DNA of 64,000 bases from Knoxdaviesia capensis (taxonomy: Eukaryota > Ascomycota > Sordariomycetes > Microascales > Gondwanamycetaceae): NCBI GenBank assembly GCA_001510575.1, contig LNGK01000003.1, forward strand, positions 1,739,741-1,803,740, written 5' to 3'. The notes below the pieces were generated by a model that was not told the origin of the DNA, did no database searches, and saw only the letters and a list, made by a program, of their open reading frames with translations. Every line of letters starts with the position of its first letter. Positions within the stretch are counted from its first letter, which is position 1. Made by a program: the position numbers and the translations under genes. Below, one piece after another: positions 1 through 12,099 of this stretch.

Positions 1-48
1 CCTTCTCCCTCCCTCCAACAAGACTAACTTCTCACCTTCAATGTCCAG

Positions 49-1642
49 TACCACCCCCGGATACCCTTCGAAGCCCGACTCCCCCCGCCTCCCCGTTGAC
101 GGCGCGATCCCCTCGATCCCGTCGATCCCCATCTCGTACCTCGACGCCATCCCGATCCTCAAGGCGCTCAACGGCCACGGGCCGACCGCCGCAGACTTCA
201 ACCCGTTCTGGACGCGCCGGCTCGGCCTGGCCTCGTACGGCGTCAACTACAACGTCGGCCCGTCGCCGCCTAGCGTGGCGGTCAACCTGTTCAACGAGCA
301 GAACTACGTGACCACGCCGCTGTGGAACGTGATCGGCATCGTCAACGGCTCGATCCCCGACGACGTCGTCGTCATCGGCAACCACCGCGACGCGTGGATC
401 GTCGGCGGCGCCGCCGACCCCAACAGCGGCTCGGCCGTGCTCAACGAGATCATCCGGTCGGTCAGCGCCGCCGTCGCCGCCGGCTGGAAGCCGCTGCGCA
501 CCATCGTGTTCGCCTCGTGGGACGGCGAGGAGTACGGCCTGGTCGGCAGCACCGAGTGGGTCGAGGAGTACATCCCGTGGATCAGCGCCACCAACGTGGC
601 CTACCTCAACATCGACGTCGGCGTCAGCGGGCCCGAGCTCGCGGTGTCGGCCGCACCCCTGCTGCACGACCTGTTCCGCTCGGTCGTCGGCCTGGTGCCG
701 TCGCCCAACCAGACCGTGCCGGGCCAGTCGGTCGGCGACCTGTGGTCCGGCAACATCGCCACCATGGGCAGCGGCAGCGACTTCACGGCGTTCCAGGACT
801 TCGCAGGCGTGGCCTCGCTCGACGTCGGCTTCAAGGCCAGCGACACGGGCCCCGTGTACCACTACCACAGCAACTACGACAGCTTCCAGTGGATGAGCGA
901 GCTCGACGACCCGGGCTTCGTGTACCACCGCACCATGGCGCAGCTCGGCGGCCTGCTGCTCGCCGAGATTGCAAACTCCGCCGTGGTGCCGTTCCGCGCC
1001 GTCGACTACTGCAACTCGCTCGACGAGTACATCGACCGCGTGGCCATGCGCCTGCGCGCCGCGCTCGACCCGGCCGCCGCGATCGCCGCCGTCCTCGAGT
1101 CCGACGACGACGACGCCATCTTCGCGCTGCGCGCCGTGCCGACCGCCGCCGACCCGTCGACCGCCGCCGCCGTCGCCGCCGGCAAGAAGAAGAAGCTGCC
1201 GGTCGGCAGCCCTGATGCCGTGCGCGCCCGCCTGGCCGCCCTCCACACCGCCGTCGGCAGCCTGCGGGTCGCCGCCGAGGAGCTCGACGCCGACGCGCAG
1301 TGGTGCCGCGACACCATCGCCGCGGGCGTGCCGTGGTGGCGCTTCTGGCTGCGGGTGCGACTCGCCGGCGTGATCTTCGTGACCAACTACCGCTACCGCT
1401 TCCTCGAGCGCCAGTTCCTGTACGCCGGCGGCCTCGACGGCCGCCCGTGGTTCAAGCACGTGGTGTTTGCGCCCGGCGTGTGGACCGGCTACGCCGGCGC
1501 CGTCTTCCCCGGCCTCGTCGAGAGCATCGATGCCCAGGACTACCAGAACGCCGTGCGCTGGTCGCAGATCATCGAGAAGTGCCTGCACAATGCCAAGGCC
1601 ATGATCTATAGCAAGTCGGCCGGCAACCCTGAGGAGTTTTAA
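49..1642 (+). CDS. M28-family metallopeptidase, glutamate carboxypeptidase II / Vps70-like (3' part)
   Basis: C-terminal about 530 residues of a zinc exopeptidase of the GCPII/transferrin-receptor family; earlier exons lie before the window. A branch point (GACTAAC, 22-28) and acceptor AG (47-48) show that the exon starts at 49 and that the ATG at 41 is intronic. Seen in order: end of the PA domain (TPGYPS, LPSIPSIPIS-like stretch), then the M28 core with zinc/catalytic residues His (383), Asp (416), the Glu-Glu pair in WDGEEYG (527-532), Asp in LNIDVG (614) and His in YHSNYDSF (866). The C-terminal dimerisation domain ends with NYRYRFLERQF and FAPG..YAG..FPGL motifs. All metal ligands are present, so it is probably active. 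Fungal members are type II membrane proteins of the vacuole or secretory path; the membrane anchor would be upstream. TAA at 1640-1642. Convergent with spa2. Confidence 0.9.
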
Positions 1643-2651
1643 ATGTGGTGTGTGAACAATCTGCATGCCCGTCCTGTTTTCTTGATCATGGGGGGGGTTG
1701 GTTCCTATATATATATGTCTTTGTGATGTCTGTTTTGGAGTACTTTGTTTCTGCATGCTGTTCCTCACTCAAGTTACTTTGCGTTTTCTTGTCTCTTTTC
1801 AGTTCTTACCGTCGATACTCTCCAATGGCCATGTTGCCCCCGTTTTGCTCTTCTCTCATCTGTTTGCTCTCCCTGTTCGTTATCTCTGTAACAGTCATAA
1901 TCACCACTAAGATGTCCATGATTCCCACCTCAACTTGAACCCCCAGAGCCCACCAGGTCTCCGGTGTCGATTTAGCAAAAATACAACTTCAATAACTTTC
2001 CAAGGCTATCTATCACAAGCATTGAAGCCATCCTCATTGACGTCGCCAACGAAAACATGAAAAGTATTCAGTAGGTAGTAATCAATCGTGTCTCTCTATC
2101 TACATACAAGACCGAAAACCCCCTCCTTTCCCGGCCCTCTCGTAGCTCATACATAAAAGAAACCAAAAAGCAGTATAGAAAAGGAGAAGAAAACGGGAAG
2201 TGGCAGAATGAGCATCAAACACACCCAGACATACCAATTCAACAGAAAAGAAAACCAAGACGAAAAAAAAGAAGCGTCCCATGGGGTGGTCTTTTACCAT
2301 GCACCGAATGCGATTCCAGAACATCAAAGGTCGGAAAACAGAAACTACATGTGGGGGATATAATGTGAACAAGAAAGAAAGAAAGAAGGAGAAAAGTGAA
2401 GGAAAGCAAAAAATAATAAACTGGCATGAACATCCAAAAAGCGAAACAAGAAAACGAATAATCAGAAAATCAAATACAGGGGCGCGTACAACAGGAGAGT
2501 AATAAGAAGGAATATAGGTAAAAGCGCGGACAGACACGTCCACCGATCGAGAAAGCCATGAGGCATCCAAACGTCGTGAGAAAATATATAAAGGAAAAGG
2601 GTGAAATTAGGGTCGAAGGTTGAGGAAGAGGCACATATCAGCGGCAGTTGT
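1643..2651. other. Convergent intergenic / 3' UTR region
   Basis: Lies between two converging genes. It holds T-rich sequence just after the peptidase stop and A-rich sequence before the spa2 stop (T-rich on the spa2 sense strand), as expected for two 3' UTRs. No ORF with coding character seen. Confidence 0.6.
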
Positions 2652-5587
2652 CTAAGAGAAGTCATCTCCGTTGGACAGAACCACCCGGTCGATGCGCTGC
2701 ACAAGCTCTTTGGTCTCGCGCGCAACCTCAAACGCAATCGGCGGCAGCGTCTGGGTCCACATACGCCACTCGCGGTCAGCTGTCGACGAGATCTTGTTGG
2801 CAATGTTCTGGCCGTTATCGCTGGCATCGAGCAGACGGTCGCGGCAGGACGCCAGACGTCCCACCAGTTCGCCATTGCCGCTGTTCTCGGCTTCGGCGAT
2901 CACCTTGTCGACGATGCCGGCAATGTTGTTGATCTCGGAGGTGATTTGTTCAATCGAGGCGTCAGCGCGGATGGAGCCGACGAGGTTCTGAATGGTTGAG
3001 ATGAGGCCGGCTGTTTGGTCTTCAAGGTAGAGCTGGAGAGAGGGAAATAAATAACTGTTAGTATGCATGGCACGGGACCCTAGTATGAGTATTGGTGTCG
3101 GTATCTCACCTTGAGATCTTCAGCACGGTTGGTCGCCTCGCGGGGATCAAATCCTCTGCCCGGTGCAGGAGGCAACGACTTGTTCGCGCCATTCACACCA
3201 TTCATTGCCATACCGCCTCCGTTCATCTTCGCCATGGGCTGGCGGTTGAACGGTGCAGGTTCGACAGACTGTCTTGGTGAGTTCACCGGGCTGTAAGCAG
3301 ATGACCCAGTGCTGATGCGGCTCCCGCCAAAGCCTTGAAACGGTGGTGGCGGCGGCAGCCCCTGTTCCTGTGACATGGTTCTCTGGGGAGCGAACGGCTG
3401 CTGCTGCTGCTGTTGTTGTTGCTGCTGCTGCATGTTTCCGTTTCCGAACCCGTTCGGTGCCGAGCGGTTCACTTGTACTGCATAAGCATCCTGGAGGCCA
3501 GACTCTTGTCTGACGCTGGTCGGCGAGAAGAAGCTGGCTGAGTCGACGGGAGTGATGGATCCGTCGTCCTCGTCCTCCAGTTCATTTGCTGGGGTGACAC
3601 GAATGCGTGCCACACGCAGCAGCTCGACAACTGAAGCCACAAGGTGGGACGACGCGGCATCCAGAAGGCCAATTGGCATGATTCCTGCCGATGCTGAGAA
3701 GTTCTTCGCGGTGGTGATGAAAGCATTGGCGGCAGAGGACACCTTCGATCTCACTTTGGTCTGGGACTCCGCCTCCACAATCTCCGGGGCGCCATCTACA
3801 TCCTTGGTGATGCGGCGCACATTCGCTACGACAACCTTCATCGAGTCCATAATCTTCTCGGGATCTTCGGTGCGAGCTTGGCGCAGCATATCGTCGATGG
3901 AGGTCTGGAATTTCGTAACGTGCACATCCTTAACGAGGCCCGAGTTGGACAGGAATCCCTTTTCGCGAAGGAATCGGGATGCTTCTTGCTCATTCGAGAG
4001 GCCAAGCGATGAGGTGCGCATACTGCGCAGCTGCGTCTTGGCTTTGGCGTAACGGTTTCTCCAGTCGCGCACTTCTCCCTCCAGCTGCTCGATGGTCTTC
4101 TCCATTATATCCTGTTTCTCCCAGGACGAGCTGCTCTGTTGGGAAAGAGCGCGCATTTCGCGCAGAGAGTCCTGTCCTTGTCGTCGGACTTCCTCGATGA
4201 CGGCCTGTTGTTGTTGCAGCTCGGCCCGAAGTTCGGCGTTCTCCTGTTGCAGCTGAGGATCATTGGACCGCGCTGATTGCCGTGCTGATTGTCTCGCTTC
4301 TTCAACAGCATCGTTCATTTGGTCTCGCAGGTCACTCAACTCAATGGCATGCTCTTGCCTTAAGCGGTCGAGTTCTCCAGAAAGCTTCTCGTTCAGATCT
4401 CGCGCCTCGGCCAGCTTGTCCTCAAGATTCAGTCGCATGTCGGTCCATTCCTTCTTTTCGACATTCGAGGCCGATGCTCGATTCCGTTCTTCGTCGAGGA
4501 CAGTCTCCAGTTCGCGATCCTTCTTCCGTACGGCGTCTTCCATGTCGCTAAGTCGGGACTGGAGTTCCTCTATCTGCGCTTGGTATTCGTCGGCGCGCTT
4601 CTTGTCCTCGCCATTAGGTTCGGCGCGGCGCTCTTCTCCATCATCGTCGTCCTCTTCAACCATTGTGCTCTTGTTGGGAACAATGGTGTTGCTTTGGAAC
4701 TGTTTTTGCATGGGTCGTGAAAAGTCGCCGTTGGGGGGAAGTCCTGGCGAAGGAGGAATGGAATACGGATCGTTGGGCTGCATCCCTGGTTGCATTCCGC
4801 GAACCGAACTTGACTCGGACGGACGGCGGATACGGCTCTGACTCCGAGGCGGGAATCCGTTCATGCCGTTCACGGGAGTTTGGGTCCGGCTCGGGCCCCC
4901 GCGAACCGAGGTGGGGCTGCCGACCCGCGGTGGAATGTCTCCATCGACAAAGCGAGGGAAGCGCCGCTCGAGCTCGCAGAAGACATCGTTGGCGAGATCG
5001 CGAAAGCGCGGAGGGCCTAGCGAGGCCAGCTTCTGACGGGCTTGGTTTCGTTTTGGGTGGAAGTTGGGTTCGGGGAGAAGGTATGGCGGAGCACCCTGGC
5101 CGTTGGGAGGGCGACGGTTGAAAGCTTGTCGGCGTATCAATTCGTCAAACACGTCGGTACTAAGTTCAAGGAACTGGACGCCGGAGAGACGCTGCAGCTT
5201 GTCTTTCGCCTTGTTTGGTGGCTGACTGACGATGCCATCCCGACCACTGAGAAAGGCCTTCAGGGCAACATAGTGCTCGCCCAGGATGGCCTCCGACTGT
5301 TCGTCTCTTTGGCTGCGGCCGCTTTCGCTTCGCGCGTACATGGTGGTACCATTACTGGATCGGCCAATGGATGGGGGAGGAGACGGGCCACCGGCGCCGG
5401 GGCTTCTCGGACCAGGGGAAAAGCCGTCCATGTTGCCGTTGGAGCTTCCGGAATTTGGGGGGGATATTAGCTGGCCGCGGCCAGAGTTGAAAGGGTTGTC
5501 GTTTTCAAAGCCTTGATATCTCGAGGCATCAGGCCAATCGTTACCTCCTACTGAGTTTGGAGATAACGGCGCATTGCGACCATTCAT
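2652..5587 (-). CDS. spa2: Spa2-like polarisome scaffold protein
   Basis: Scaffold of the polarisome at hyphal tips, linking formin and Cdc42/MAPK modules to polarised actin assembly. Two exons: 5587-3110 and 3032-2652; intron 3033-3109 (GTGAGA donor, TACTAAC branch, CTCCAG acceptor, phase 0); product 952 aa. Residues about 103-152 and 174-212 are the two Spa2 homology (SHD/GIT) repeats, each ending in a Phe-x-Glu-Leu-type helix (FDELIRR, FCELERR). A long heptad-rich coiled coil runs from about 328 to 525. A conserved region (EEASRFLREKGFLS onward, about 535-600) follows, then a low-complexity part with a run of 12 Gln (about 725-740). The last exon encodes an acidic helical domain. Ser/Pro/Gly-rich linkers are typical. 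Start chosen at the first ATG, in good context (ACCATGA). Length fits filamentous-fungal SpaA/Spa2. Confidence 0.93.
3391..3432 (-). repeat. CAG/CAA (polyglutamine) tract inside spa2
   Basis: A run of CAG and CAA codons on the coding strand encodes 12 successive Gln after GNM in the C-terminal low-complexity part of Spa2. Mixed codons suggest the tract is kept at protein level and is not a young microsatellite. Confidence 0.85.
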
Positions 5588-7000
5588 GGTATATGTGTGG
5601 TGAGAGTGTAAGAGAAACGAGATCCGGTTTACACTGAGGTGGCCATGAGAGGGAAAGAATGCGCACGCAGATAGACAGGTTGGAAATTGAAAAAAAGAAA
5701 TCCGGGATTAAGAACCGGAAGAGTCGGTGTTTGTTCCGAGAAGGTGAAGTCGCGTTGTGTGTCGCGATTCAAGGTCGGGAGATTATTAGAAATGGGTGGA
5801 TTAAGGGCCGGTGGTGAGACGTTGCCGTGCTGAGCAGGGTACGGAGAGACGAAGTCAAACGAAAAAAGGTAGGGGACCAAAAGAAATAATCATAAAAGGA
5901 ATTTCCAATCGCAAAGAGTGATATGAATGTAAGCGCAGCGCAAGAAACTGTCGCCAGCGACAAACGGAGGACACGAAATACAAAACGAAGGCCGCCGGGA
6001 GATTGAAAGCGGTGGAAAGGTGCGGTGATGGGTTTTAGGGGCAGTGAGTCGAAGGGAGAGACTTGTAGGTACGGAATACGATCGGATGATTCACCTCGGT
6101 CGAAGCATCTGCAGACGTGAAGCAAGATCGGGGAGAACAGGTTCCGAGTCGGGACGAAACTAAGGTGTCGAGGTCGTTAAGGAGAGTCGGTGACAGCGTT
6201 TCTTTTTGTTCTCTTGCGTATATGGGTGTGGTACACAAAGGCGCACACGGTTGGAAAGGCCAAAAACTGAGATACTAAAGGAATGACACACAAAGAGAAT
6301 GCGACTATCGAGAAGATCGAGGAAACGTGAACAAGGATATTACTAGATGATCAAGGAGTGGACAGAAGCGATCATCAACACACATAAAAACGCAGAAAAT
6401 GTGAAGAAAATAAAATCAAATAGAAAAGCCGGTATCACGAGGGGGGAGTAAAGAGGAAGAAATCGAAGGGGTGATGATTAACGGCCGGGGTAGAAGGAAA
6501 AAAAAGAAATGAAGGGAAAAAAAGAACTGAAGGAGGAATTTCAGACGGGTGCAGGGAGGGGAATGATGGACGAGAAAGAGAAAGGAAGAAATTTAGGTGA
6601 AGAGAACAGGGGACAAAGAAACAAGCAAGTAGCAGTTAGTGTCGGTCCTCTGTGGGAAGGAACGGCTCGGCGCAAGAAGGAAGGGGCAGAGACAGTAAGT
6701 GACTGGGAAAGAGGGCAGGCACAAGGAAAGAGCGAGTGAGAGAATGGACTATAATGTGTAGGAGACAATGAGCGGGAATGCAAGAGCGACCAAGGCATGA
6801 AACGTCCAGATGGACGACAGGGATGTGTGGGAGGGAGAGGGAGGGCAGGCGCGAAGAACCAGGAGTCCAAACGGTGTGGCCACGGGTAAAGCAATGCGCG
6901 AAGGAACAGAGAAGGAGCAGAGTCGGAGAAAGAGAGCAAACAAAAAGAAGAGAGAAGGAGCAACCCAGTCAGTCGTTCGTCCGTCGATCTGATGAGTAAA
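5588..7000 (-). promoter_or_regulatory. Pyrimidine-rich upstream/leader region of spa2
   Basis: The + strand is strongly purine-rich (long runs of GAAGG, GGAGAG, AAAGAAA), so the spa2 sense strand is polypyrimidine for about 1.4 kb. This resembles the CT-rich promoters and long leaders of highly expressed ascomycete genes. Transcription start and any leader introns cannot be placed from sequence alone. Confidence 0.45.
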
Positions 7001-7527
7001 TTAGGGGGCTACCCAACAGTACCGGCCACACCAGCACGGGTTTGGTGGTCCATGCAGGTACAGTGCGGGTATTAAGGAATCTGAGATTGTGGGAAATTGC
7101 ATCTGCATTATCCAGTTTTCTCTCTGTGCTAATGAATGGGTTGGTGGTTTCCGGCTGCTTATGGAAAGTCCACTGACTCTGCCGAACACTGGCTGGTTTC
7201 CTAGGGTCCCGGCAAGAGACACAATACGGAATGAACGACCCAGCCAGCCAGAGGGATTTCCCATCCTTTTTTTTGTGGAAAATGGAGCATGTGGTTTCTA
7301 GCTCTTCTTTCTCTTTTTTTTGAGACTGGGTCTGGGCTCTCCTGAACGATGCACGTCAGCGTCAGCGTCGTGGTACGCTAAGGAAGAACCATTGGGTTCT
7401 TTCCCGTCTTGCCTCCGTGGAGTGTGGTCGCCTGACTCCATACTGTACATATCTGCTTTGTTCACGATGGCTTCAATCTGTGAGGGGTGGAAACGGCAGG
7501 AAGAAAGAAAGACAGGCAGGTGCATAA

Positions 7528-7541
7528 GTACAGTACTGTAC
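7528..7541. repeat. Perfect 14-bp palindrome GTACAGTACTGTAC
   Basis: Reads the same on both strands. It is the longest perfect copy of a palindrome family found throughout the non-coding part of the window. Other close copies are at 9863, 25776, 36931, 37679, 39222, 50266, 56736, 58601, 58620 and 60340. Confidence 0.9.
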
Positions 7542-8487
7542 ATGGCACACACTGTATGAGACCCGATGCAAAACAGTTTGTAAGTACTGTGGAAGTCAGT
7601 GAGATGGATCGTGGTGGATGTGAATTGTGGCTGTCCCCCAGTTCATGCGTTTCAGATGTATTCTTACTGTGTGGGAGGTATGTGCCCGGTACCTGCTTTA
7701 GCGACTTATACACCACAAACTGGATGCACATACCCTCTCGCAGTGTCTGGCGAGTGTATCAAGCCAGAGTTGGCTCTTGGGTACTTGCTGTACATGTGTA
7801 CTACAGATAATGACATCAAGAACAGTTGAATGGGAGTTTATACTCAAGAAACGCTCTCCAACCAGCTTATACCGCCATTGTGCTTCAAAAATGCAAACGC
7901 GGTGTTTTCACTCCCTCGTTGGCATTCCAGCCAGTTACAATTCCCAAGAACTCCAAAAACTCAGGCTGCAGCCAGGCACAAAAAAGAAAAGAGAAAGAAA
8001 GAAAAAGGCGGGGCGCTAGCCCTGGCCCGTTGGATTGGCCTAAACCTAAAGGAGATCAACTGGGATTCTCATTATTTTCTTGAGGAAAAATGGGGATTGG
8101 CGGAGAGCCACCGAAAAAAGCCACTTTTGTGGAGTTTCTCATTCTTTCTGGTTTAATTCAGGTACTGGGGCAGTTTTAAGGGGAAAAGACGGATAAGGAG
8201 ACGTCTGGACTCGGCGGTACTTGGGCTTAACGTGCACAATCGGTGTTGTTCGCAGGTACTCTTCCGCATGGCACCTGGACCTGGACATATTGGCCTGAAA
8301 GTGTGCAGCTTTTATGATCACCACGATATCATATGCTCTGTGTATGTACAATATATTCAAGCATTTCAACGCATCACATAAAGACGCAATACTTTACAGC
8401 CAGTCTGTGCCAAGTCCTCCAGCCTCAAATAACGTGGGCTCCGGGCAGATCACATCACGTCGGCCGCAACCTGCCAGAACGGAAGAA

Positions 8488-8510
8488 GCCAGGCCAGGCC
8501 AGGCCAGGCG
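8488..8510. repeat. (GCCAG)n pentanucleotide tandem repeat
   Basis: Four to five head-to-tail GCCAG/GGCCA units in non-coding DNA. Confidence 0.85.
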
Positions 8511-11500
8511 GGATTGCGCCGGCATCAGGAAAGATCGTCAGGCCATGCTCGGCCAATATCACTTAAGTCGCGCGCCGCTGACCCAGTCCGGCTCTCTTGA
8601 GTGTTATCCAGACCAACCAACTGCGGGTTAGTGTTGTCCATCTAGCGGAAGAACTGAAAAGGCAAATCAAAACCCTTCTGCAAGGGACACAATTCGAGAT
8701 TAGTCTGCTGTTGGTCGACCTGTTGTTGTGATCGGGGGTCGTGGAAGGGAGGACATGCAGTCATTGTCTGACGCGTGTTCAGAACTCCAGACCAGAGGTA
8801 ATCCAAGATTGGAGTTCGCAATCTCTTGTGTGGATATCGGCCCTCTGCCGTTCGTCCATCCATCCAAAGCGGGCGGGTTGACGATATTATTCCTCCCCCT
8901 TCCCTACAGGATCCGCTCAAAAAGTAAAATTGGGCCACTATCGCCAAAAACGTCCTCCTCCTCCTGCTTCCTTCCTGCTCAATCCCCGCCTAGGTAGCAA
9001 ACAAAGAAAACCCGCTACGGGCGGCAATCCCACGCCGGCGCTATTCCCTTCCAGAGAAAGGTGGCGTAATTGGCTGGCCGAAACTTGGTGTTGGTCGCCG
9101 TCGCAATTGTGCAACATGTGGGAAACGCACACACACAGGGCGGACGTCTTCTACTGCAATAGCTACCTGCTGGGTTTTTCCCTCCCTGGATCTTACCGCC
9201 CTTGGCTCCACAATCCACAATCCCCAGCCCGGGACCTGGGCGCTGCTATTTCTGACTGGCTGGCTTGGGTCTGCGTTCTAATTTCTCTCTCCATGATTTT
9301 TCAGCTTGCTTGTGCCCGCCCTTCGCCATACTCCAAATGGAATGGCCAAATAAGCAGAGGTAGTCAGTCGTAGCCGGAGGTGTTCTGAGTCGAAAAGGCC
9401 ATCCTTCATTCCGGGTTGTCTTGCTGTTGCCGACTTGCTTATCAAGACTCAGATGGCTTATTTGCATCCTTCCTTCTTGCTCCTCCGCAAGTGAGCGTTT
9501 GTTCAGGGCAGGTGCAGCTGGCATTCATGAACAGGCAAGAAGTCACGCCAGCCACAGAACACGCGCCACACGCTGGCACTTGAAGTCTTCATATCTCTTA
9601 TTCACGTCCCTGTTCACTTAACAAACCTGCGGGTTATTGAAGAGACCAGTACCAACATCCGTCAATCTTAGCTTTCCTATTCCCGCCTCAACCCCCCTGC
9701 CGCCGTTAAATAGCTCTAGCGGGTAAGCCTCATTTCGATCTTGCCAAGGGTTTCAATGAAATCTTGGGCGTGCCGATGCCTAAGCCACACTACCACAGTG
9801 ATCATATCACATCCTTGACAGCTAAGGTCAGGAGGGGAGTACTTCATCCACATACAGTTAGTGTACAGTACACTGATATACAGGTAGTGTACCGTACTGA
9901 ACATCACCACTCCAGGGCCTCTCTCTCCCTCTATCACGCTTTCTACAGTCGTCGTCGACGCGTTTAAGCAAAGCATACCAAGCACCCGCAGCGGAATATC
10001 ATATAGGTCCCCGGAGCGGGATATACTGTACTGTAGACCACACAAGAATATGCGCAGGCACGGTCCGTTTCCTGCCATCACAAGTCTCTCGCCATGGATC
10101 GACTGCCCTAGGAAGGAATGCTGTGCTCTATCCATCATGTCTCCAAACCATTCGATGTGAACAAATAAGCCGAATTTCCCTCCGCTGTCTCTCTATACAA
10201 GACACACGCCAGCGTATGCAGACCAGAGAGTACACAGATACAGTCAGTCTGTCATCTCTCTCTTTCACAAATCCTCGCCGGACCACCTGAATTTTCAAGG
10301 AGTTCCGGATCTGTGCCAGCCCAGTCGCAGATCTCGCCGTCGTCCAGCCTATCACCGCCGCTCTTCACTTCTGGCTGCATGAAATTCCGGCTTCCAGCTC
10401 TGGTTGTCTTGTCTGTCTGTGACTCCCAGTTTGTTCTTTTCTTCTGTGCTCATTGTCGTCCTGCCTCCGAGGATTTCCGTATTGGTGGTTCACCTGCATT
10501 TTCTGTAGACAGCTCCTGCTTCTTCCAAATTCTCCGTTTCAACCGTCGAATCCCGGTTCGGGCATCAGCAGTCATGCAGCGAATCTCGGCTCGTGTGCTC
10601 CCGGATTTTTTTTTTTCTTCTTTTCACACGTAGCCCTAACTGCCACGCTTTTTTTTTTTTTTCAATGTTACTCCTTTCGCTGGGGGTTTTGTACGAAATG
10701 TCTTTTCCGGTGAGGAATGAGTGCCAGCCCCAGAATATACTACAACGATTCTGTCCGTACCTCCCATTGAGACCAATCCAACATCATTCAAGAATGTCCA
10801 GAGGCTGACCTCTATGGTGTACAGTAGATATGTTTCAGACCGCCGGGAATGTTCCCACCGACAAGTTCGCGGGTAGCAGGAGCGTCTTACGCGTGTACCT
10901 GCCTACGCAAAAGTGCTGCCTCCAGACTGTTCAGTTCGTCCTTGGGAAGGAACCCTAACCGAAGAAGGTAATGATATCTGCTATCCTTCTCCCCTCTGTC
11001 AATTTTCGTGGCGCACGGCACTTCCCGGCGCACCGAAATCGCGTCCTAAAAAAGCAACCACGGAAGAGTAGGTTATCCCGAAAAGAAAAAAAAAACCCAT
11101 GACATGACACGCGGGACCCCAAAAGAAATCATCTTCAGAAAAGAAATTCCTGGAATCACTCAGCAAAAGCAAGGAATCCCAAAAGGAAACCTGGGGAAAC
11201 GTGGCGTTTGGAAAGAAAGAAAAAAAAAAAAACCACAGATACGCGAGGAAGATTAAACGCTCCGCATAAAACACCAACGACAAATCTCGGTTCTGAAGGG
11301 GGCGACAGCAGCCCGCGACACACGACGCTGAGTTCTGCCAAAATGCAGGTGCATACGTGATGATCGCATGCAGTGCCACCGAAGACCTGCACCTGGCGCG
11401 GCGTTTCGCAGTCGGCGATGGACTCTAGGTCGCGGTGCCTGTGCGTCTGCGGTTTCTGGAACACCGATGGGAAAGACGATGCAGATGCGGAAACAATGTA

Positions 11501-12099
11501 CAGTAGTGCGCGCCTCGAGTTCTTTCCCATATCCGGCCTGGCTTGGAACATGCCATGTCTTTGCTCGATGCAAAGAGCCCTATGTCAAAAGATATGCCCC
11601 AAGTGGGTTAGAGCGGCGGCGGCAGCGGCGTCGGCTGTGGTGCCGCGGGATGAAGGCTGGACATGGCGTTTGCCCCAGTCAGTGAAGTCCAGATCGTGCG
11701 TATTCGCGATCGGGTCGGAGGGTCAGGCATAGTCACGTAGCGGAAAGGTCCAGTGATTGCAGTGCCGTATTTCATCTGGCCGGTAACGTCATTTCAAGGG
11801 TATGTAGGTACTCTGAATACAAAAATAAGAACTCCCATAACGCCAGGTTGCATGTCGTGAGTGGCAGCTTGGTGCCATATTCCCAATCCCATATCCCAGA
11901 AAGCCAGAAAAACAGAAAGAACGCAAAAGCAGAAGGGGTTGGGCACAGATGAGAGTGTGTGGACCTTCAAATCAAGAGCCCAGGTCGTCATAAAAAGTGC
12001 AGGGTCGTCACCCGCAACAACAGGAACAAAGGGCGAGCCGGTCCATGCTACACGCATGAATGTTGACAAACAAATGCGTGCACAGTCACAGGCGCCGCC

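Larger units (their letters stand above)
7001..12099. other. 5.1-kb gene-free stretch
   Basis: Only short ORFs without coding bias on either strand. It holds a (GGCCA)n tandem at 8488-8510, several poly-T/poly-A runs (10606, 10650, 11220) and a concentration of the GTACAGTAC/TACTGTAC palindrome family (7437-7592, 7528-7541, 9863-9871, 9887-9900, 10024-10036, 10818, 11498). Could hold long non-coding transcripts; none can be shown. Confidence 0.5.

Noticed and set aside
41..48. ATG at 41 as the start of the peptidase
   Set aside because: It lies in the intron: a branch point and acceptor AG are at 22-28 and 47-48, and the protein begins in the middle of the family alignment.
38..1768. 576-aa open frame on the minus strand
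   Set aside because: Antisense shadow of the GC-rich peptidase exon: Ala/Gly/Val/Arg/His-rich with no motifs, whereas the plus frame has all M28 ligands.
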